DNA of 64,000 nt from Pleionea sp. CnH1-48 (GCF_024124665.1 NZ_JAMXSB010000020.1:47674-111673); one strand, 5' to 3'. Numbered from the stretch's first letter, positions 27,213-38,053 are shown. Translations and numbers: made by a program. Notes: generated from the sequence alone by a model not told the origin.

Positions 27213-27920
27213 GTGGATTACGAAACTGAAGAACAGCAAGTCGAAGCCCTGAAAAACTGGTGGAAAGAAAACGGCTTGTCGGTAGTGGTTGGTATTGCGA
27301 TTGGTTTAGGTGGTTATTTTGGCTGGGAACAGTATCAGAGTCACACAATCGAAACCAAGAAAAGTGCCTCGCAGGCCTACGAAATTTTGTCTGAAATTAA
27401 TATTAAAGACAATACTGACGAGTTTGTTAAGAAGGCTAATGAGCTGAAAAACGATCATGCCGATACTGCTTATGCGCTGCTTGCTTCTTTGCATTTGGCT
27501 AAATTATCAGCGGAGAAAGCCGACTGGGCTGCAGCCGAAAAAGAGCTCGACTGGGCTGTTCAAAAAACTCAAGGCAGTGAGCTTCAGCCTATTTTCAAGG
27601 TGCGTCTGGCTCGTCTGTATAACGCTCAAGAAAAACACCAGCAAGCCATCACTTTATTGGAAGGCATTAAAGAAGAAGCCTACACCGGTATGACCAATAT
27701 TGTATTGGGCGATGCTTACTTAGCGATGGGTGACAAAGAGAAAGCACGTGCTTTGTATGAGGTTGCCGGAGAAAAAACGAATTCTTATATCGTAAAAAAT
27801 GAACTTGAGATGCTTGTTGATGATCTAACTACTCCAGGTATTAGCATTAACAAGGCTGCTGAGGCTCCTGCAAACACAACAGAAGAAGCTAAAGCAGACG
27901 AAAACAAACAGGGTTCCTAA
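27213..27920 (+). CDS. yfgM: YfgM, ancillary SecYEG translocon subunit
   Basis: YfgM is an inner-membrane protein with a periplasmic TPR domain that associates with SecYEG and PpiD. The 235-residue product has one membrane segment (GLSVVVGIAIGLGGYFGW, about 21-38) and TPR-like helices behind it. The start is a GTG with GAGGAG upstream. It lies 18 bases after hisS, and its stop overlaps the bamB start by one base, so the block is an operon. Confidence 0.9.
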   Translation: MDYETEEQQVEALKNWWKENGLSVVVGIAIGLGGYFGWEQYQSHTIETKKSASQAYEILSEINIKDNTDEFVKKANELKNDHADTAYALLASLHLAKLSAEKADWAAAEKELDWAVQKTQGSELQPIFKVRLARLYNAQEKHQQAITLLEGIKEEAYTGMTNIVLGDAYLAMGDKEKARALYEVAGEKTNSYIVKNELEMLVDDLTTPGISINKAAEAPANTTEEAKADENKQGS

Positions 27921-29065
27921 TGAATTGGAAAACATTGAGTGCATTATTAGTAGCAAGTTCATTGTTATTGACAGGGTGTGGTGCTGACGAAGATGAGTTG
28001 GTTCCTAACCCTCTGCCAGAGATAGAAGCAACCGTAGAGTTTGAGAAAGTCTGGGACATCAGTGTTGGTTCTGGCGTTGATGAGCGTCTTCTTAAGCTGA
28101 GTCCAGCTTACGGCTATAACAAGATATACGCTGCTGATGTTGATGGTGTTGTTAAAGCTATCAATCCTGAGAACGGTGATACGGTCTGGGAGCGAGAGCT
28201 GGAAGCCGATATTTCTGGTGGTGTGAGTGTTGGTAACTTGCATGTTGCTGTTGGAACACGCGATGGCCAGATTATTTTGTTAGATGCCGAAACCGGCGAA
28301 GACAAATGGCAGGCTCAAACATCGAGCGAGATTATCTCTGCTCCTGCTATTGATGATGGTTATGTAGTCGTTCGAACCGTTGATGGCATGATCTACACTT
28401 ATGCTGTTGATAGCGGTGAGCGTCAGTGGTTTTATGATAAAACCCTACCCAGTTTGACCTTGCGTGGCACATCGGCACCGGTTATCAGTCGCGGCGCTGC
28501 AATCAGCGGTTTCGCCAATGGTAAAGTGGGTGTGTTCTTATTGGACGGTGGTCGTCTGGCATGGGAGAAACAAATTTCTGCTCCTAGTGGCCGCTCAGAA
28601 CTAGAACGAATCGTCGACGTTGATGCTCAGCCTTTAGTATTTGGTAGTACTCTATATGCCGCTTCTTACAATGGTAATGTCATTAGTATTGAACTGCGCA
28701 GCGGTGAAACGCTATGGCAACGAGAGCTATCGACCTTCCGTGATATGTCAATTCACAGCCAGTTGTTGCTCGTTGCTCATGATAACAGTTACGTGAGTGC
28801 ACTGAACCGCAATAGCGGTGCAATTTTGTGGACTCAAAAAGACCTGTTTTTACGTAACTTATCCAAGCCCGTTGCTTTTGGTGGCCATGTTGTCGTTGGA
28901 GATTACGAAGGGTACTTACATATCCTGGATAAAGATACAGGACAGCTGATCGGCCAGGAGTCTGTCAGTTCCAGTGGTATCATTGCGAACCCTCTGGTAC
29001 TTGATGACAAGTTAGTCATATTAACTCGTGATGGCGACCTGATTGCCTACAAAAAACAAAGCTAG
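27920..29065 (+). CDS. bamB: Outer-membrane assembly lipoprotein BamB
   Basis: BamB is the eight-bladed propeller lipoprotein of the BAM complex that inserts beta-barrel proteins into the outer membrane. The 381-residue product has a lipoprotein signal (SSLLLTGC, lipidated cysteine at residue 20) and PQQ-type propeller repeats such as VKAINPENGDTVWERELE and IILLDAETGEDKWQAQ. Length and gene order match the family. It is translated directly after yfgM. Confidence 0.95.
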   Translation: MNWKTLSALLVASSLLLTGCGADEDELVPNPLPEIEATVEFEKVWDISVGSGVDERLLKLSPAYGYNKIYAADVDGVVKAINPENGDTVWERELEADISGGVSVGNLHVAVGTRDGQIILLDAETGEDKWQAQTSSEIISAPAIDDGYVVVRTVDGMIYTYAVDSGERQWFYDKTLPSLTLRGTSAPVISRGAAISGFANGKVGVFLLDGGRLAWEKQISAPSGRSELERIVDVDAQPLVFGSTLYAASYNGNVISIELRSGETLWQRELSTFRDMSIHSQLLLVAHDNSYVSALNRNSGAILWTQKDLFLRNLSKPVAFGGHVVVGDYEGYLHILDKDTGQLIGQESVSSSGIIANPLVLDDKLVILTRDGDLIAYKKQS

Positions 29066-29128
29066 AGACTATCATTGTAGTCTCCGGCTTTTGCCTTATT
29101 TAGTTATTTTTAAGAGATTGTTGTTTAT

Positions 29129-30529
29129 ATGGTTCCTGTAGTTGCGTTAATTGGACGCCCCAATGTGGGTAAGTCCACCTTATTTAATCGACTGACTAAA
29201 AGTCGTGACGCGCTGGTAGCTGATTTACCCGGTTTAACGCGCGATCGCCAATATGGTCATGCGCAAATACAGGGACGCCCATTTATTATTATCGACACTG
29301 GCGGTATTACTGGTGGCGAAGTTGGCATTGACGGCAAGATGGCTGGACAGTCGAAAGCGGCTGTAGATGAGTCTGATATTGTTCTGTTTATTGTTGATGG
29401 TCGTGCTGGACTAACGGGTGTTGATGAAAGCCTTGCGCAAGAATTGCGCGCCAGCGGCAAGTCTGTTCATCTGGTGGTTAATAAGATTGATGGTATCGAT
29501 CTAGACCAGGCTATGGCTGATTTTTATGCCCTGGGTTTTGACTCTATTCATGCTATTGCAGCGGCTCATGGACGTGGTGTTTCCCGTTTAAGCGAAGAGT
29601 TGTTAGTGCCTTTGTCTGCTCCTGCAAAAGAGGAGTCGGAAGAAGAGGCGCGCAAACATCCTAAACTTGCCATTATTGGGCGACCAAATGTGGGTAAATC
29701 CACCTTGGTTAATCGCATGTTAGGCGAAGACCGAGTGGTGGTTTATGACTTGCCTGGAACTACACGAGACAGTATCTATATCGAAATGGAACGTATGGGC
29801 AAGAACTATACGTTGATTGATACTGCGGGTGTACGTAAGCGGGGTAAGGTCAAAGAAACGGTAGAAAAATTCTCCATTCTAAAGACTTTGCAGGCCATTG
29901 AGGACGCTAATGTCTGTGTGATGGTGTTTGATGCACGAGAGGGCTTAACTGAGCAAGATCTCAACTTGTTAGGTTTTACTCTGGATGCAGGGCGTTCTAT
30001 TGTTATCGCTATTAATAAATGGGATGGCATGGAACAGGAAGCCCGCGAGAAGATAAAAGATGACATCAAGCGTCGTTTAATCTTTGCTGACTTCGCTCGA
30101 ATTCACTTTATTTCTGCTCTTCACGGTTCTGGCGTGGGAGATCTGTTTGGCTCGGTGGATGAAGCTTATCGTTCGGCCAATGTAGAGATGTCGTCTTCCA
30201 AACTAACCCGAACGCTTGAGATTGCTGTTGCCAAGCATTCTCCGCCTATGGTTCGAGGGTTTCGTATCAAGCTGCGTTATGCTCACCCTGGTGGCCACAA
30301 TCCACCTCGAATTGTTATTCATGGTAACCAAACTTCCAAACTGCCGGAATCTTACCAGCGTTACTTGATGAAGCATTTCCGTAAAGCGCTTAATATTATG
30401 GGGACACCCATCAAGTTTGAGCTGAAAGAAGGGGACAACCCTTACAAAGGCAAAAAACAAGAAATAACTCGACGTCAGCGTTTAAAGCGTCGCCGCACCA
30501 TTAAAAAGTTTGGCAAGAAGAAGAAATAA
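29129..30529 (+). CDS. der: Ribosome biogenesis GTPase Der (EngA)
   Basis: Der is a double GTPase for 50S subunit assembly. The 466-residue protein has two G domains, each with [10 protein letters not shown]-loops (near residues 8 and 186), LPGLTRD and LPGTTRD switch motifs, and NKID / NKWD specificity motifs, then a KH-like C-terminal domain. The lysine- and arginine-rich tail ([19 protein letters not shown]) is typical. It is the last gene of the hisS block. Confidence 0.97.
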   Translation: MVPVVALIGRPNVGKSTLFNRLTKSRDALVADLPGLTRDRQYGHAQIQGRPFIIIDTGGITGGEVGIDGKMAGQSKAAVDESDIVLFIVDGRAGLTGVDESLAQELRASGKSVHLVVNKIDGIDLDQAMADFYALGFDSIHAIAAAHGRGVSRLSEELLVPLSAPAKEESEEEARKHPKLAIIGRPNVGKSTLVNRMLGEDRVVVYDLPGTTRDSIYIEMERMGKNYTLIDTAGVRKRGKVKETVEKFSILKTLQAIEDANVCVMVFDAREGLTEQDLNLLGFTLDAGRSIVIAINKWDGMEQEAREKIKDDIKRRLIFADFARIHFISALHGSGVGDLFGSVDEAYRSANVEMSSSKLTRTLEIAVAKHSPPMVRGFRIKLRYAHPGGHNPPRIVIHGNQTSKLPESYQRYLMKHFRKALNIMGTPIKFELKEGDNPYKGKKQEITRRQRLKRRRTIKKFGKKKK

Positions 30530-30536
30530 TATTATG

Positions 30537-30567
30537 AGGCTTTCGCTCACGGCGAAAGCCTTTTTTT
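30537..30567 (+). terminator. Rho-independent terminator after der
   Basis: AGGCTTTCGC and GCGAAAGCCT enclose a five-base loop and are followed by seven T. It starts eight bases after the der stop. Confidence 0.92.
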
Positions 30568-31103
30568 ACTCATATTCCCAATCCTATCTCAGCTTCAATA
30601 GAAGCCCCATTTTAAGTTTCATTGATTTTCATCAAAAAAAGTAAAAAAATAAATTTTTTTTGCGACGCTTTTTGCTGCCTGCAAGTCTTATATATGAGAG
30701 CGACAAAAATACACGAAAAACGAACGTGAGCCTGCTTTTGCCGCTTTGTTCAGGTGACATAATTAAAGTAAGGAATCGCAAGTTATATTAAGCAAGGAGT
30801 TGAAGGTTTAAGTTAAGGATAATGAGATATTGGCTAGGGATGGAAGCAAAGAGTATGGATGCGTCATGATGAGTGAAAGGAGTCAGGACGAAAGCAGGCT
30901 CTACTGAATGGTATTGATTGCTCGGGTTTACTGCTCACATCATTGATGAGCCTATGGCTTGCTATCGCATTGTTATCTTACTTAATGTCAGTTTGGCATC
31001 AGTTTTCTTTACCTATCTTTACAAAACTCACCGTCAACCTGTGGGTCACAGTTTGCGTTAGTTTCAATAAAACGATTCAGTCATTTATTCGAGGTTGGTG
31101 AGT
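30568..31103. other. Long gap with a possible structured leader RNA
   Basis: No gene was found in about 535 bases. The region begins AT-rich with runs of A and T (30635-30662). GAGCCTGCTTT at 30728-30738 and AAAGCAGGCTC at 30891-30901 are perfect reverse complements 152 bases apart and could close a structured RNA. The enclosed sequence is purine-rich without long reading frames. It precedes the DUF4397 lipoprotein gene and may be its leader or a separate small RNA. Confidence 0.4.
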
Positions 31104-32450
31104 ATGTTTCTCAAACAAAGTCTCTCTTTTGTTTTTTCTCTTTTGTTATTTGTGTTAGTTGGTTGTGATTCTGGCAGTGATGATGATGCCACTGTTTTTG
31201 TTGATAGTTATGTTCATTTTTATAACGCCTCTCCTAATGCGTCGGATGCCAAGTTTCATCTGGATGATCAACCTTATAGTTCTGCTGACTTTGGTGATGT
31301 CACCATTCTTTATACCGTTGATGAAAACACATACAACTTCAAGTTAACCCGCAAAGATAATTATGGTGATGATGTTGATATTCTGGAAGACTCCGTTACT
31401 TTAAGGCAGGGCGTACAACATCTATTCATAATGACGGGAGACTTTCGCCAGCCAGAGTTGATGGAGTTCGATTTCACATTAACTGATGTAGACGATGGAT
31501 TCGTCCAGTTGCACATTGCTCATCTTGCACAGAACCTTGCGCCAGTCGATGTTTATATTTCGTCATCGACCGAAACCTTTGCTGATGCTGAGTTCTTAGC
31601 GTCTTTAGATTACAAAGGTTTTTCTTCGTCCTTGTCTAAAGAAGCTGGGGATTACATTGTTTATCTGACGGATAGCGGCTCTGACAATATTGTTTTTCAA
31701 TCAGAAGATATTATTCTTTCTGAGCTAAATCGTTATGTTCTGGCTTTGAGAGAGGATTTTGGTCCGGGTACTTCAAGTGTGGCGCTTGATCGAATTTCTA
31801 ACTCTTCTTCGGTTATTGAATACCAAGATATTAACGAGGCGGCACAGTATCGGGTTTATAATAGTATTGATGCCATTGATAATGTCGACTTTTATCGCAA
31901 TGGTTTAGATAACAGTGCCGACTTTACCTCGCTAAATAATGATGTATTCAGTGATTATATGCTGTCGAGTTTTGGTGATTTTACGCTTTCTATGACTGAG
32001 GCAGGCAATGCTGATAATGTTTATTTCAGAGATCTTCTGCTCACATTGAACTATGCGGACTCGAAAAGTGTGGTTGTTTATAATGATGAAGAAGGCCTGC
32101 CGTCTGCCCTTTCTTTTGAGCAAGATGTTCGTCCTTTAGCTTATCAAAGTGATGCAAACCTGGTTAACATTATTGCTGATTATAGCCAGGTCAATGTGTA
32201 TTTCGTCCGTTCTGATGAGACTCTCGATACTGCCACTTATACCTATGAAAACCTGGACTTTACTGATGTCAAAAACTTTACGTTACCAACAGATACCTAC
32301 GAAATATATTTGATTTATGAAGACGAAAATGAAAACCGATTTTTACTCTATCGAAGCGAGCCCATAACCTTACAAGACGATATCAACTACACCTTTATTG
32401 CAGAGCCTGATGCTCAAGAAGTGAATGGCTTTAAAGTCAATATCCTGTAA
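31104..32450 (+). CDS. DUF4397-type lipoprotein
   Basis: The 448-residue product has a lipoprotein signal (LLLFVLVGC), then an acidic linker and repeated DUF4397-like units beginning YVHFYNASPNASDAKFHL, with similar units starting VQLHIAHLAQNLAPVDVYI and YRVYNSIDAIDNVDFYR. DUF4397 domains are beta-rich and have no known activity. I start at the ATG at 31104; a TTG three codons upstream is also in frame. A long gap with a possible RNA structure precedes it. An outer-membrane or periplasmic location is likely. Confidence 0.75.
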   Translation: MFLKQSLSFVFSLLLFVLVGCDSGSDDDATVFVDSYVHFYNASPNASDAKFHLDDQPYSSADFGDVTILYTVDENTYNFKLTRKDNYGDDVDILEDSVTLRQGVQHLFIMTGDFRQPELMEFDFTLTDVDDGFVQLHIAHLAQNLAPVDVYISSSTETFADAEFLASLDYKGFSSSLSKEAGDYIVYLTDSGSDNIVFQSEDIILSELNRYVLALREDFGPGTSSVALDRISNSSSVIEYQDINEAAQYRVYNSIDAIDNVDFYRNGLDNSADFTSLNNDVFSDYMLSSFGDFTLSMTEAGNADNVYFRDLLLTLNYADSKSVVVYNDEEGLPSALSFEQDVRPLAYQSDANLVNIIADYSQVNVYFVRSDETLDTATYTYENLDFTDVKNFTLPTDTYEIYLIYEDENENRFLLYRSEPITLQDDINYTFIAEPDAQEVNGFKVNIL

Positions 32451-32471
32451 AACAGAATATTGTGAAGTTAT

Positions 32472-32579
32472 TTTCCAGGTAATGGCGTGAGCTCTGGAAC
32501 ATCAGAAAGACAAAACCAAGTTCCCCTCGTGTGAAAAGCTCTTTCTTGATTGGTTGCGGGTGGTTACCTGGAAATTTTT
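32472..32579. terminator. Nested inverted-repeat element between convergent DUF4397 and xseA genes
   Basis: An outer 11-base perfect stem (TTTCCAGGTAA at 32472-32482 with TTACCTGGAAA at 32564-32574) encloses an inner stem (32501-32510 with 32540-32550, one bulge), and five T follow at 32575-32579. The folded form could end transcription from the left or be a small structured RNA. The loops are larger than in a usual terminator. Confidence 0.5.
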
Positions 32580-33921
32580 ATTGAACCTGGCTGGTCACAA
32601 CACCGTCTTTAAGTTTGGTCGTGATGATGTCTCCGGTATTAACATCCGCACAGCTTTTAACAACCACATCATCTTTTAGCGTAATGGAATAGCCTCGATC
32701 TAAAGTGGCTAATGGGCTAACGGTATGCAGTCGTTGTGCGCTATGAATTAATTGCTGGTGTTGTTGATTAAGTTGGGTTTCCATCGCTTGAATCAATCGC
32801 TTGCTTAAATGATGGCAGTCTTTTTTCATTGATGACAATTGCTTGTCTGGATGCAAACTACTGAGGTGTAATTTTTGTTGCTCCAGTCTAGTGCTCTCAG
32901 TATTGATTTTTTTCTCTATGAATAAATTCATGCGAGCAGAGAGTTGTTGAATTGCACTCTGGTATTTGTCGAGTATTGGGTCGGGATCGGCTAGTTTTAA
33001 AGCAAGAAAATTTAAGTGGGTTGCCAGGCTTTCGATATGACTCAACATAAGATCTTGCAAAGTCATTTGATAGTTATCCAGAGTTTGTCGTTGTTGCTGC
33101 TGATCGCGGCTAAGCATCTCTGCTGCCGCAGAAGGTGTTGGTGCACGTGAGTCAGCAACAAAGTCGGCGATGGTAAAGTCCACTTCATGGCCAACAGCCG
33201 AAACAACAGGAATCGAACTATTAGTAATGGCGTAAGCGAGACTTTCTTCATTGAAACACCAAAGATCTTCCATCGAACCACCGCCTCGGGTGAGCAGTAA
33301 CGCATCACATTCATTACGTTGGTTGGCGGTTTCTAATGCCTGAATGATTGTGTTGTGAGCATCTTTACCTTGTACCTGTGCGGGATAAATAATGATCTCT
33401 GTCAGTGGAAAGCGGCGCTCCATTACCGTGAGTACATCGCGTATAGCGGCACCCGTGGGAGAAGTAATGATGCCCAGAGTTTTAATTGCCGTCGGAATAG
33501 GGCGTTTGCCATCTTCATCAAACAAGCCTGCTGCGGCCAGTTTGTTTTTTAACTGCTCAAATTGCAGTTGCAGAGCGCCGACGCCAGCAGGTTCCATAAT
33601 ATCGGCGACTAGCTGAAACTCTCCCCGCGCTTCGTAGAGGGTGACACGGGCTTTAACGATCACTTGCTGCCCATCTTCAGGTCGAAAACGCAGCAGCCGA
33701 TTGCGTCCTTTAAACATGGCGCAACGGACTTGGGCTTGCTGATCTTTTAACGAAAAATACCAATGCCCTGACGCAGGAGCCGAAAAATTACTGATTTCGC
33801 CTTGCAACCAGACGTGTCCCAACTGCTTTTCCAGTTCTGACTTAGCCATTCGATTAAGCTGACTGACGCTTAAATACTGGCGTTCGGTAGGGCGTTGTGG
33901 CTGTAAAACGGGTTTCAGCAT
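32578..33921 (-). CDS. xseA: Exodeoxyribonuclease VII large subunit
   Basis: XseA with XseB degrades single-stranded DNA from both ends. The 447-residue product has the N-terminal OB-fold (WLQGEISNFSAPASGHWYFSLKD), the catalytic core (GIITSPTGAAIRDVLTVMERRFP; LLTRGGGSMEDLWCFNEESLAYAI; VGHEVDFTIADFVADSRAPTPSAAAE) and a long C-terminal coiled coil. xseB is not in the window. It is divergent from guaB. Confidence 0.97.
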   Translation of the reverse strand: MLKPVLQPQRPTERQYLSVSQLNRMAKSELEKQLGHVWLQGEISNFSAPASGHWYFSLKDQQAQVRCAMFKGRNRLLRFRPEDGQQVIVKARVTLYEARGEFQLVADIMEPAGVGALQLQFEQLKNKLAAAGLFDEDGKRPIPTAIKTLGIITSPTGAAIRDVLTVMERRFPLTEIIIYPAQVQGKDAHNTIIQALETANQRNECDALLLTRGGGSMEDLWCFNEESLAYAITNSSIPVVSAVGHEVDFTIADFVADSRAPTPSAAAEMLSRDQQQQRQTLDNYQMTLQDLMLSHIESLATHLNFLALKLADPDPILDKYQSAIQQLSARMNLFIEKKINTESTRLEQQKLHLSSLHPDKQLSSMKKDCHHLSKRLIQAMETQLNQQHQQLIHSAQRLHTVSPLATLDRGYSITLKDDVVVKSCADVNTGDIITTKLKDGVVTSQVQ

Positions 33922-34072
33922 CGTTTCTTTTCCATACTAGATCGGTGAGTGCTCATTAGATATTGATGTGTCATTTGAGTAAGAAATACATCAGTCTGCT
34001 ATCTTTATTGGAGTTATTAGCCAAGCGGCGATGATTTATAGCTATTATTTGCAACTATTGTGCCCAACAGCA

Positions 34073-34102
34073 TTGTTTCAACTTTCTGATAAATGTTATA
34101 AT
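34073..34102 (+). promoter_or_regulatory. Putative sigma-70 promoter of guaB
   Basis: TTGTTT (34073-34078) and TATAAT (34097-34102) are separated by 18 bases, giving a leader of about 40 bases before the guaB ATG. Confidence 0.6.
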
Positions 34103-34152
34103 TCCGCTTTGGTTTACCTCCCATTTTTTAATCGCAGGGTGAGTCTTTTATT

Positions 34153-35616
34153 ATGCGAATCATTCAGGAAGCATTGACATTTGACGATGTCTTACTCGTG
34201 CCAGCCCATTCTACCGTATTACCTCACACGGCTGAACTGGAAACTCGGTTGACCAGAGAGATTTCGTTAAATATCCCCTTAGTATCCGCTGCGATGGATA
34301 CTGTCACAGAATCGCGCCTTGCTATTGCGCTGGCTCAAGAGGGTGGTTTAGGTTTTATTCACAAAAACATGACCATTGAGCAGCAGGCGTCTGAAGTTTT
34401 AAAAGTAAAGAAGTTTGAAAGTGGTGTTGTTAGCGACCCTATTACTGTTCATCCTGGAATGACCATTGGTGAGCTTAAAGCGTTAACAGCCGAGCATCGC
34501 ATTTCAGGCGTTCCTGTCGTCGAAGGAAATGAATTGGTTGGTATCGTGACTAGCCGAGACGTTCGTTTCGAAACTCATCTGGATCGTCCTGTTTCTACCG
34601 TTATGACCCCTAAAGAGCGTCTGGTTACCGTTAAAGAAGGTGCCGAGAAAGAAGAAGCTCTGGCTTTGATGCACAAACACCGCATCGAAAAAGTGTTAAT
34701 GGTTGATGATCAGTTTCACCTAAAAGGTTTGATCACCGTTAAAGATATCCAAAAAGCGGAAGATAAGCCAAAAGCAAGTAAAGACCGTTACGGCCACTTG
34801 CGTGTTGGTGCCGCAGTGGGCACAGGGCCTGATACCGATGAGCGTGTTGCTCAGTTGGTTGCAGCTGGTGTCGATATCATTTTGGTTGATACGTCACACG
34901 GCCACTCTCAAGGTGTACTGGATCGTGTACGCAGCGTTAAGCAGCAATACCCTGATGTTCAGTTAATTGGTGGTAATATTGCGACTGCGGCTGGTGCTTT
35001 AGCATTAGCTGAAGCAGGAGCGGATGGCGTAAAAGTTGGCATCGGTCCTGGTTCTATTTGTACCACTCGTATTGTAACTGGCGTTGGAGTTCCTCAGATT
35101 TCTGCGGTTTCTAATGTTGCAGAAGCCTTGAAAGACAAAGGTATTCCATTAATTGCTGATGGTGGTATTCGCTATTCTGGTGATATGTGTAAAGCCTTGG
35201 TCGCTGGTGCTAGCGCTGTTATGGTCGGTAGTATGCTGGCTGGTACTGAAGAAGCGCCGGGTGAAGTAGAGCTTTATCAGGGGCGTTCTTATAAATCTTA
35301 TCGTGGTATGGGGTCTTTGGGCGCCATGGCACAAAAGCATGGTTCCGGTGATCGTTATTTCCAAAGCTCTAATGCGGCGGATAAACTGGTTCCAGAAGGC
35401 ATTGAAGGTCGAGTTCCTTACAAAGGCACAATGGTTAACATCATTCATCAAATGATGGGTGGCTTGCGCTCTTGCATGGGATTAACCGGATGCCAGACCA
35501 TCAATGATCTGCACACTAAAGCCGAGTTTGTGAAAGTCACGGCTGCGGGTATGAGCGAGTCTCATGTTCACGATGTTCAGATCACCAAAGAAGCGCCTAA
35601 CTACCAAAATCGATAG
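34153..35616 (+). CDS. guaB: Inosine-5'-monophosphate dehydrogenase
   Basis: GuaB oxidises IMP to XMP, the committed step of GMP synthesis. The 487-residue product has the usual layout: a TIM barrel interrupted by two CBS domains at about residues 93-205, the catalytic loop [12 protein letters not shown] with the cysteine near residue 303, the RGMGSLGAM segment and the flap [16 protein letters not shown] precedes the ATG. guaA follows, but a terminator lies between them. Confidence 0.98.
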   Translation: MRIIQEALTFDDVLLVPAHSTVLPHTAELETRLTREISLNIPLVSAAMDTVTESRLAIALAQEGGLGFIHKNMTIEQQASEVLKVKKFESGVVSDPITVHPGMTIGELKALTAEHRISGVPVVEGNELVGIVTSRDVRFETHLDRPVSTVMTPKERLVTVKEGAEKEEALALMHKHRIEKVLMVDDQFHLKGLITVKDIQKAEDKPKASKDRYGHLRVGAAVGTGPDTDERVAQLVAAGVDIILVDTSHGHSQGVLDRVRSVKQQYPDVQLIGGNIATAAGALALAEAGADGVKVGIGPGSICTTRIVTGVGVPQISAVSNVAEALKDKGIPLIADGGIRYSGDMCKALVAGASAVMVGSMLAGTEEAPGEVELYQGRSYKSYRGMGSLGAMAQKHGSGDRYFQSSNAADKLVPEGIEGRVPYKGTMVNIIHQMMGGLRSCMGLTGCQTINDLHTKAEFVKVTAAGMSESHVHDVQITKEAPNYQNR

Positions 35617-35665
35617 ACGCTTCAAGTTCTACGCTGATGTTGTAGAACGATACTATACTTTTCTT

Positions 35666-35690
35666 AGCCGCGATTCAGGTCGCGGCTTTT
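35666..35690 (+). terminator. Terminator between guaB and guaA
   Basis: AGCCGCGA and TCGCGGCT enclose a six-base loop and four T follow. It implies that guaA is at least partly expressed from its own promoter. Confidence 0.8.
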
Positions 35691-35751
35691 ACTTTTTAAG
35701 AGATTCGGTTTTGTCCGTATTCGATTACATGCTTAATTAAGGTTATCGCAT

Positions 35752-37329
35752 ATGTCTCAAGATATTCATGCCAGTCGAGTTCTTATTTTAGATTTTGGAT
35801 CTCAGTACACTCAGTTGATTGCACGCCGCGTTCGAGAAATTGGAGTTTACTGTGAGTTGTATCCTTACGATATGAGCGAAGAAGCCATTCGCGAATTTAA
35901 TCCACAAGGGATTATTCTTTCTGGTGGGCCAGAGAGTGTGACAGAAGCATCGACTCCTCGAGCATCTGATGTCGTCTTTGAGTTGGGTGTACCTGTATTA
36001 GGCATTTGTTATGGCATGCAAACCATGGCGGCTCAACTAGGAGGTGAAGTTGCATCTTCTGAAGAGCGTGAGTTTGGCTATGCGCAGGTTAAGCATGAAG
36101 CCGTTTCTAAGTTGTTTGAAAACATCGAAGACCACGCCGATGAAGATGGCGTTGGTTTGCTTGATGTTTGGATGAGTCACGGTGACAAAGTTGTTTCTAT
36201 TCCTGACGGCTTTACCAAAATTGGTTCGAGCACTAATGCGCCTTATGCGGCCATGGCAAATGAAGACAAACAGTTTTATGGTATTCAGTTTCATCCAGAA
36301 GTTACTCACACTCGTCAAGGTGGTCGCATCTTAGAGCGCTTCGTTGTCAATATCTGCGGATGTGAAGCATTATGGACACCAGATAATATCATTGACGATG
36401 CTATCGAACATATTCGCAAGCAGGTTGGTGATGATGAAGTGATTCTTGGTTTGTCTGGTGGCGTTGATTCATCCGTAACCGCAGTACTGTTGCACCGAGC
36501 GATTGGCGACAAGCTTACTTGTGTATTTGTTGATAATGGCTTATTGCGTTTGAACGAAGCGGATCAGGTCATGGCCATGTTTGCCAAGAACATGGGTATC
36601 AAAGTCATTAAGGTTGATGCCGAAGACCGCTTCCTGGGTGAGTTAAAAGGTGTTGCTGATCCAGAAGATAAACGTAAGGTGATTGGCCGTGTCTTCGTTG
36701 AAGTGTTCCAGGAAGAAGCGGACAAATGTGAAAATGCAAAATGGTTAGCACAGGGTACTATTTATCCTGACGTTATTGAATCCGCTGGTGCCAAAACGGG
36801 TAAAGCTCATGTCATTAAGTCTCACCACAATGTTGGTGGATTGCCAGAAGACATGAAACTGGGATTGGTTGAGCCTCTGCGTGAGTTGTTTAAAGACGAA
36901 GTACGTAAGATTGGCCTGGAGTTAGGTCTGCCTTACGATATGCTATATCGTCATCCATTCCCTGGTCCTGGGTTAGGTGTGCGTATCTTAGGTGAAGTTA
37001 AAAAAGAATACGCTGACTTGCTTCGACGTGCAGATGCAATTTATATCGAAGAACTTTATAACCATGAGCTCTATCATAAAACATCACAGGCATTTACGGT
37101 GTTTTTACCTGTGAAATCGGTTGGTGTGATGGGAGATGCTCGTAAGTACGATTATGTTGTTTCGTTAAGAGCGGTTGAGACTATTGATTTTATGACGGCT
37201 CGCTGGGCACACCTTCCTTATGAATTCCTTGAGTTGGTTTCTAATCGAATCATTAATGAGGTGGACGGCATTTCACGAGTCACTTATGACATCAGTTCTA
37301 AGCCTCCTGCAACGATTGAGTGGGAATAA
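35752..37329 (+). CDS. guaA: GMP synthase (glutamine-hydrolysing)
   Basis: GuaA converts XMP to GMP using glutamine and ATP. The 525-residue product has an N-terminal class I glutamine amidotransferase domain (cysteine in GICYGMQ, histidine and glutamate in FHPEVTH), an ATP-pyrophosphatase domain with the P-loop LSGGVDSS near residue 233, and the C-terminal dimerisation domain ending KPPATIEWE. It works directly after GuaB in the pathway. Confidence 0.98.
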   Translation: MSQDIHASRVLILDFGSQYTQLIARRVREIGVYCELYPYDMSEEAIREFNPQGIILSGGPESVTEASTPRASDVVFELGVPVLGICYGMQTMAAQLGGEVASSEEREFGYAQVKHEAVSKLFENIEDHADEDGVGLLDVWMSHGDKVVSIPDGFTKIGSSTNAPYAAMANEDKQFYGIQFHPEVTHTRQGGRILERFVVNICGCEALWTPDNIIDDAIEHIRKQVGDDEVILGLSGGVDSSVTAVLLHRAIGDKLTCVFVDNGLLRLNEADQVMAMFAKNMGIKVIKVDAEDRFLGELKGVADPEDKRKVIGRVFVEVFQEEADKCENAKWLAQGTIYPDVIESAGAKTGKAHVIKSHHNVGGLPEDMKLGLVEPLRELFKDEVRKIGLELGLPYDMLYRHPFPGPGLGVRILGEVKKEYADLLRRADAIYIEELYNHELYHKTSQAFTVFLPVKSVGVMGDARKYDYVVSLRAVETIDFMTARWAHLPYEFLELVSNRIINEVDGISRVTYDISSKPPATIEWE

Positions 37330-37354
37330 CATCTCGATAGCTGTCATTACTTTT

Positions 37355-37387
37355 AAAAGCTCATTGGTTGCCAACCAATGAGCTTTT
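37355..37387 (+). terminator. Rho-independent terminator after guaA
   Basis: A 16-base stem (AAAAGCTCATTGGTTG with its exact complement) is followed by T residues, 25 bases after the guaA stop. Confidence 0.9.
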
Positions 37388-37443
37388 TCAGTTATTAGAT
37401 ATATTTTTTATATTCATTAGCTTGCCTGAGAGGTGTTACAGTC

Positions 37444-37938
37444 ATGAGCAATCAGTTTGATGAACGTGATGAGTTCTATATGCATAAAGCAATAGAAATG
37501 GCTCGTCATGCTGAATCAAAAGGAGAAGTTCCTGTGGGGGCTATTCTTGTTGGCGATGATGAAATTATTGCGACTGGCTACAATCAATTAATCACGACTC
37601 ATGATCCAACAGCCCATGCTGAGATTATTGCTATCCGGCAAGGTGCAAGCAAAGTTAAAAACTATCGCTTAATAAATACTACTTTATATGTAACTCTAGA
37701 GCCTTGCGCCATGTGTGCGATGGCTATTGTTCATGCTCGAATTCAACGAGTGTGTTTTGGTGCATTCGATCATAAAACCGGTGCATCCTCTTCTGTTTTT
37801 CAAATTTTACAAAATCCAGCGAATAATCATCAGCCCGAGGTATCGAGTGGAATTCTTGAACAGGATTGTTCTAACCTACTTTCTAGTTTTTTTAAACGCC
37901 GAAGGCTGGAAAAAAAACTAAATAAAACTAATATTTAA
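37444..37938 (+). CDS. tadA: tRNA adenosine(34) deaminase TadA
   Basis: TadA deaminates the wobble adenosine of tRNA-Arg(ACG) to inosine. The 164-residue product carries the zinc-binding cytidine-deaminase motifs: HAE with catalytic glutamate in PTAHAEIIAI and PCAMC about 30 residues on. A GAGGTG ribosome binding site precedes the ATG. Length is typical. Confidence 0.96.
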   Translation: MSNQFDERDEFYMHKAIEMARHAESKGEVPVGAILVGDDEIIATGYNQLITTHDPTAHAEIIAIRQGASKVKNYRLINTTLYVTLEPCAMCAMAIVHARIQRVCFGAFDHKTGASSSVFQILQNPANNHQPEVSSGILEQDCSNLLSSFFKRRRLEKKLNKTNI

Positions 37939-38053
37939 ACATATATTTAGCTTGTCTTTGTTGAATATCTCTATATGAGTATTCTCGAGGTCGATCTTGA
38001 ACCCTAATGCAGTAATGCTGTAAATGATATGAAGGGGCAGAAAGGGATTCCGC

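Noticed and set aside
30568..31103. Considered as RNase P RNA, SRP RNA or 6S RNA
   Set aside because: None of the conserved core sequences of these RNAs was found.
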